Source of the DNA: Cryptomeria japonica
Lineage: Eukaryota; Streptophyta; Pinopsida; Cupressales; Cupressaceae
NCBI RefSeq assembly: GCF_030272615.1
Contig: NC_081406.1
Location: 462,114,072-462,178,071 of the forward strand
Direction of reading: 5' to 3'
Length of the DNA stretch: 64,000 bases
Shown here in pieces: positions 59,540 through 64,000 of this stretch (positions within the stretch are counted from its first letter, which is position 1; each line of letters begins with the position of its first letter). The translations under genes were made by a program, and so were the position numbers. The notes under the pieces are model-generated. The model did no database searches. It was not told the origin of the DNA and was given only the letters and a program-made list of their open reading frames with translations.

Positions 59540-59870
59540 CTGGGAGGGCAGTTGGGCCCTAGCCACGAGGCTGTGGCCATGCCCTAGCCACCGAGCCTAT
59601 GGCCACCACAGTGGACGCAGACTCTCGGCCTCCACACAGTGGAGTCGGGGTCTCTCCGGCCGTCGTGGGGGTCACAGACCCTTCGACCTCCACACTATGG
59701 AGCGGGGTAGTTGTGGCCACTCACGTGGACGCAGTCCCTCCACTTCTAAAGGGTGGGTGCAGGGGCTCTACAACCACCGTGGAGGGCACAGAGGCTACCT
59801 CTGTGGTTCTGCAGGTGGCGGAAATGGGAGCGACGCGGGTTGAGCTTCGGCTCCCCCCCCAAAACCCTAA
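59540..59870. repeat. GC-rich island in G LTR
   Basis: Closest to E's island: both contain GGCCTCCACACAGTGGAG-like words (CATACAGTGGAG in E), GGTAGTTG and GTGGACGCA. A 121-codon frame across it (59599-59964) ends in poly-Phe from a T-rich stretch and is not a credible gene. Confidence 0.8.
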
Positions 59871-60631
59871 AATAATTTCGTTCCCTTTTTTTTTTTTTTT
59901 AATTTTTTTATTCTTTTCCTTCTTTTTTTTTTCACAGTTTCAATTTTCAATTTTATTTAAATAGGAATAAACGAAATTTTAAGAAACGTAAACCCCCATT
60001 TCCTTTTTATCACAGTCCCATATATTTTCCAGCTTGTTCAAAACCACATTATGGGAAATTTTCCCAACAAGTTCATGATTTTCCAAATACTCCATGGCCT
60101 TTAGATATGCCAGATTTGCTCAAACACAAAACCATTTAGACAATCTTGACCCCAGAGCAACCAACATTTTCAAAACTAAAACCTAAATTTTAACAACATT
60201 CTTGGAGGTTTAAAGTATGAAATCTTCAAGAAAAACCATTCCCTTTTTTCTTTTTTTAAATACAAACCCAATATCACAGGAAAACAAGAGATGAAATTGA
60301 ATCCTACATCATTTTGCATTCCTGGCAAGATTTTGAAGACGAGCCCAAACTGCCATTCAAGAAAATCTCCATTTCCTCCAAAATCCCCAATTTCTCCATC
60401 CAAAATATTTTTCTTCCAAAAATCCAACAACCCCAAAAATATTTTTCAACCTAGGCTAAATGGAATGAATTTTGACCTAATTCCCAATTTCAAATTTTAA
60501 ACATCTTTTAAATAAAAATGAAAAATCATTCTTTTCAACTATTCAAAAATCTAACTTGCTTTTCTAATTAAAATTAAAATGCTTCTCTCTCATTTAAATT
60601 TAATTTTCTCAATATTAACAAGCTAACATTT

Positions 60632-61221
60632 GTTTATTTTGGGTATCTTGGGCAGGCAATAGATCAGGTAGCGAAGACATTGCGGACAATAAAGATAGCA
60701 GAGCTAAAGCTGAGACTCTTGCCAATGGAGAAGACTACGCTTTGTGTGAATCACCTCTTGTTCGTGGATCTGAAAATGAGGGAGCCCTAAATTTCAATAG
60801 ACCTGTATAAGGTTGTTAACACTTGCACATCCTTGGATTGAGCTTCAGGTTTCCACGACATTTTTCGTCCCCACATTGTGCCATATTTGTTTCATAACTT
60901 TCCTCTGGCACAGCGGTTTGACATTTTCTAGAGCTTGAAAGACTAGTTCCAGGGTTACAAGCTGGGTTTCCTGCAATCCTGAAGAGGTTCACACCCTTTA
61001 GCAGCCAACGACTCAAAGGAATATGCAACAAACCTTGATTGTGTTGTAGGAAAGATTTATCAGCAATACAGATTCCAGCACACCCTTCAATAACAGATAT
61101 AGCAGATTATCTATAAGAATGGTAGCAAGATAACCAACTCCATGCCCAGGCAAGAATATAATTGTTGTTGTTTGCAGACCACCAACCAAAACTGAGATAA
61201 GACTGCAATTTCTTGCTCAGT
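60632..61221 (+). other. Probable LINE 5' untranslated region
   Basis: 590 bp, not related to the LARD LTR and of more balanced base composition. No domain. Assigned to the LINE only by position. Confidence 0.5.
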
Positions 61222-63390
61222 ATGGGCAAAACTAGGGTTATTGGCGAATGGGCTGATGTGCGCTGGAATGATCCATCGCATGTCCCACAACTGGTCTTCA
61301 TGAAGGGCAAATGGGTAGATATGGCAGCGCAGAATTGGTTGAGGGTGGACTTAAGAAATTTCAGACTGGTCTCCAAGTATTTTTGGGGTTTTTTCAGAGG
61401 TCCAAGCAGTGGAAATTGGTGGAGTATGGACAGATCTGGTGAAGGGCATCAACGATTTTTGGATCCTATGCAAAAGTTGTGAATTTTTCATCTATAAATG
61501 AGGCAGCTAGGGTTTCTCAGCTGAATGCTGGTGAAAAGATGATGGACAAATAGTCTAACAGTAACCCACTTGAGTTATCTTCATCACATCAAAGGGGGGA
61601 TAAGGTAAGGGAATCTTTGACATCAGGAAAAGATGATAAGGTAAGTGAAAATCAAACCGACTCTGATTTAGGAGGTGGGTCTTCACAGGCATGGGCTCCT
61701 ATTCCATGCATTGATTTACTTGATTTTGTTGTGGATTTGAAAGCTCGTTGTTTGCATACGCATGCTATTTCTAGGGAAATATGGGGGGATGCAACTAGTT
61801 TATCTAAATTTCATCAAAAATTGTAGAAAAAGTGGTTTGATATGCGTTATTTTCAATTACTCCCTGCAAATATTTATTTTTTTCAACTCTTCTTCTGTTA
61901 GGGATGAAGTTTTAAAATCTTCACATTACTGGTTTGGTAAAAAGTTAGTGTTTGTTTCAGCTTGGAAACCATTTTATGTCCCTTCTTGGTCGAGCTTTAA
62001 ATTAGTTCCTTTCTAGTTTGGCTTGCCCAAATTACCATTTGAATTTATGAACCCAGAGGTTTTGGAACAAATTGGTAATACTTGTGGTTCTTTCTTATCA
62101 TCAAGATTTGATTTTGTGGAGGGGGGGGTTATGGTAAAAATCTATTTCTTGACTAACCCTAATAATGTTTGCCCTCGGACCTATATCATTAAATCTCATG
62201 AGGGTATCTGGAAACAACCAATTAATAAGTTGGAGAAAGACTTTGGTAAAACTTCCTTGCAATTGGATGCTCCTTTTCTTATGGATTTTTTGAAATCCTC
62301 TATTCTGGATAAACTATTAGTTAATGGTTCCACTGGGAAACATCCTGCTACTTTTGAGGTTAACCAGGCTACGAGGGATGTTGGGAAGCGAGAGGTTTAT
62401 GTTGTGTCTCATGATCTAGAGTTTGTAGGGTTATTTACAAGTAAGGATAAGACAAGAGCTCACCAGAATATTGTGGTTTTCGGGGACAATAATGTGGAGG
62501 ATCTGCTTCCAAATCTCACTACCTCGAAATCCTTGGATAAGTCACTAAATGATGGTGGTGGGAATCCTGTCTGTCGTGTGAAGTCAAAAGAATACTTAGA
62601 AACTTGTCAGGGGATTGGTCAGATTTTTGCAAAGAATGATGAGGTTGTTTCAGAGTCTAATGTTCGTGTTTCTTCTCTAGGGTTTCTTGATGATGCTAAC
62701 CTTGCTCAACAAGTCAAATAATTGGTGTCTAATTCTTCACAACATATTGATGTGGATGTGGATAATAACATTTCCTTGGGAAATAATATTCAGTTGGGGG
62801 ACATTCCTGTTATTGTGCCAGATGAAAATCTGGTTCACCAAGTAAATGATCTTTTTAAAGATCATGAGCATCAGATGGATGAGGACATTACAAATAGGGT
62901 TATCTGTTCCATTGAGAATGACTTGGGGGGAATTAAATCGACCCTTCCTATTTCTACATTTGCTAACCCTTTTGAGCTTTTGGCCTCATCAGAAGTGGGC
63001 ATCATAGATAATTTAGTCATGACTTCTCCTAAGTCAAGTAAGAGTTTACCAATTGTTCAAACTACTCTAATTAGGGCTTCATCTGTGGTTTCTCCTGGTA
63101 AGGGTAGGCCTCCAAAGAATTGAAAGACTCAATTGGAAATTGATGTTGGGATTCAGTAGACTTTGTCTCTTTCTCCTGGTGTTGGGAAAGGGAATCATTC
63201 GGTTTCTCTTAGTGACGCTATGAAAGGAAGTGCTACTCCTAAGGGTAAGAGGAGTAAGAGGTTTATTATCTGTCCTCCTGTGACTAGGTCGGGGACTGTG
63301 ACTCGTAATCTTCAAAGTAGTATTGGAGAAGGGAAGTCTTCTCCATCTAAAGGAAAGAGGGGAGCCTTGGTCTCCCCTCGAGAGAAATGA
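61222..63390 (+). pseudogene. LINE ORF1 (DUF4283-like), broken
   Basis: The ATG at 61222 opens MGKTRVIGEWADV. The frame shifts near 61480 (to +2 register) and back near 61890, and has stops (TAG near 61551, others at 62014 and 62719, and TGA near 63122). The core (about 61700-62170) has features of DUF4283: FHQKL and KKWFDMRYF, then VSAWKPFYVP, FGLPKLPFEF, EVLEQIGNTCGSFLSS and RFDFVEGG. The domain is found in plant LINE ORF1 and related retroelement proteins that bind RNA. The second half (62300-63390) is a Ser/Asp/Asn-rich tail with a basic C-terminus (about 63230-63385). I see no CCHC knuckle. The final TGA (63388-63390) overlaps the ORF2 ATG. Confidence 0.78.
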
Positions 63391-64000
63391 GAATTATATC
63401 TTAGAATGTTAGGGGCTCAAATGCCCCTAACAAGAGGCGCTTAATTAAGTCCTAGACGGACTTAGTTAAGTGTGATATTTTCATGTTGCAAGAGACAAAA
63501 TTGTCAAAGGAGTTTGCTGATTTGGTTTTTTCTTCTTGGAGAAAATGGGAATTCCTCTCCTCTCCAGCTTGTGTTGCATCAAGGGGTTTGGCATTGCTTT
63601 GAAATAACTATAACATTGAGGTTGAGCTAGTTGCTTCTACTGTAAACTAGATGTTGGCCTTAGTTAAAAGCAAGCTTTCAAAGGTTAAGTTTTGGCTTTT
63701 TAATATTTATGCTCCTTTTGGTATTCAAAGGAAATCTAAATTATGGGGAGATCTTAAGAGAATTTCCTCCACTTTAAGGCATGGTCCCTTTATAATCTTT
63801 GGAGGGGATTTTAATGCTATCACTGACATGGGAGAAAAGAAAGGAGGTATTCTTCCTAATAAAAAAATTATGGAAGACTTTGGGATGTTCATTAAGGACA
63901 TGGGTCTTTTTGATTGTCAGTTTTGGAATGGGATTTTCACATGGACAAATATGCGAAGAGATTTTTCTTAGATTGCGGAAAGGTTAGACCGGTTTTTGTT
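63387..64000 (+). pseudogene. LINE ORF2, endonuclease start, truncated by window and stops
   Basis: The ATG at 63387 overlaps ORF1's TGA. It shows the AP-like endonuclease of L1 LINEs: RIIS(stop)NVRG, the ISWNVRG motif with Trp decayed to a stop; MLQETKL, which carries the metal-binding Glu; WLFNIYAP; FGGDFNAI with the catalytic Asp-Asn pair; FTWTN; and RLDRFL at the very end. It nicks target DNA to prime reverse transcription. Five in-frame stops (four TAG, one TGA) are each explained by a single G-to-A or C-to-T change from Trp or Gln codons. Reverse transcriptase would follow outside the window. Confidence 0.9.

Larger units (their letters stand above)
57268..60631 (-). mobile_element. Element G: LTR of a third LARD copy, cut by a LINE
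   Basis: Begins TGTAATGCCCCACC and follows the family LTR for about 3.4 kb, through the GC-rich island (59540-59870), to GCTAACATTT at 60631. There the sequence changes to unrelated LINE sequence. It is more diverged from F than F's two LTRs are from each other. Contains a minisatellite not present in E or F. Whether an internal region follows beyond the LINE cannot be seen. Confidence 0.8.
60632..64000 (+). mobile_element. L1-type LINE, 5' part, interrupted into G's LTR
   Basis: Departs from the LARD LTR at 60632. 5' untranslated sequence 60632-61221, ORF1 61222-63390, ORF2 from 63387 onward and cut by the window edge. Content (DUF4283-like ORF1, APE endonuclease at the start of ORF2) identifies a plant L1-clade non-LTR retrotransposon. 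All frames carry stops. The 5' end may or may not be full length; the right end is outside the window. Confidence 0.85.

Overview
This window looks like nuclear DNA from a land plant with a large, repeat-dominated genome. It carries Ty1/copia elements primed by initiator tRNA-Met, a TRIM, LARD-like elements with LTRs of about 4 kb, a non-autonomous Ty3-like element and a plant-type L1 LINE. Base composition is AT-rich, introns of cellular genes are not recognisable, and no bacterial-type operons exist. A gymnosperm is plausible from the density and age of the repeats, but the sequence alone does not prove it. I found no intact host gene, no rRNA or tRNA gene and no CRISPR array. Almost every coding region is a decayed retroelement gene.

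Layout. Positions 356-688 hold a complete TRIM with a 6-bp target duplication. Positions 1880-29124 are one large nest. The host is a Ty3/Tat-like, gag-only LTR element ('H', TSD CACAT). Its 5' LTR is split twice: by copia element 'A' (2570-15653, minus) and by copia element 'B' (15728-22353, minus). A's left LTR is split by solo LTR 'D' (2740-8539, plus). D is in turn split by gag-protease-only copia element 'C' (3448-8335, plus). Target duplications and LTR continuity support every level, so the order of insertion can be read directly: H, then A and B; D after A; C last in its branch.

Positions 29130-42900 form an AT-rich, satellite-like stretch. It holds three degenerate telomere-like arrays (one CCCTAA-oriented, two TTAGGG-oriented). 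The two TTAGGG arrays are preceded by a shared AT-rich leader of about 280 bp. The stretch also holds a (TA)n run, a 460-bp tandem duplication, a decayed RNase H fragment and an unidentified pseudo-ORF of about 430 codons.

Positions 42940-60631 hold a chain of three minus-strand LARD-like elements (E, F, G) with very long LTRs, GC-rich islands inside the LTRs, and internal regions with no coding capacity that I recognise. Positions 60632-64000 hold the 5' part of a LINE. Its ORF1 (DUF4283-like) and the endonuclease start of ORF2 overlap at ATGA and are interrupted by stops.

The genes do not form a cellular pathway. What they share is retrotransposition. B has the most complete copia gag-pol. 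C, H and the LARDs lack pol and could only have moved using enzymes supplied in trans. I did not find a clear new functional system. The strongest leads are the gag-protease-only element with an acidic C-terminal module, the hairpin motif shared by the LTRs and internal region of H, the leader-plus-telomere-like-array composite repeat, and the LARD chain.
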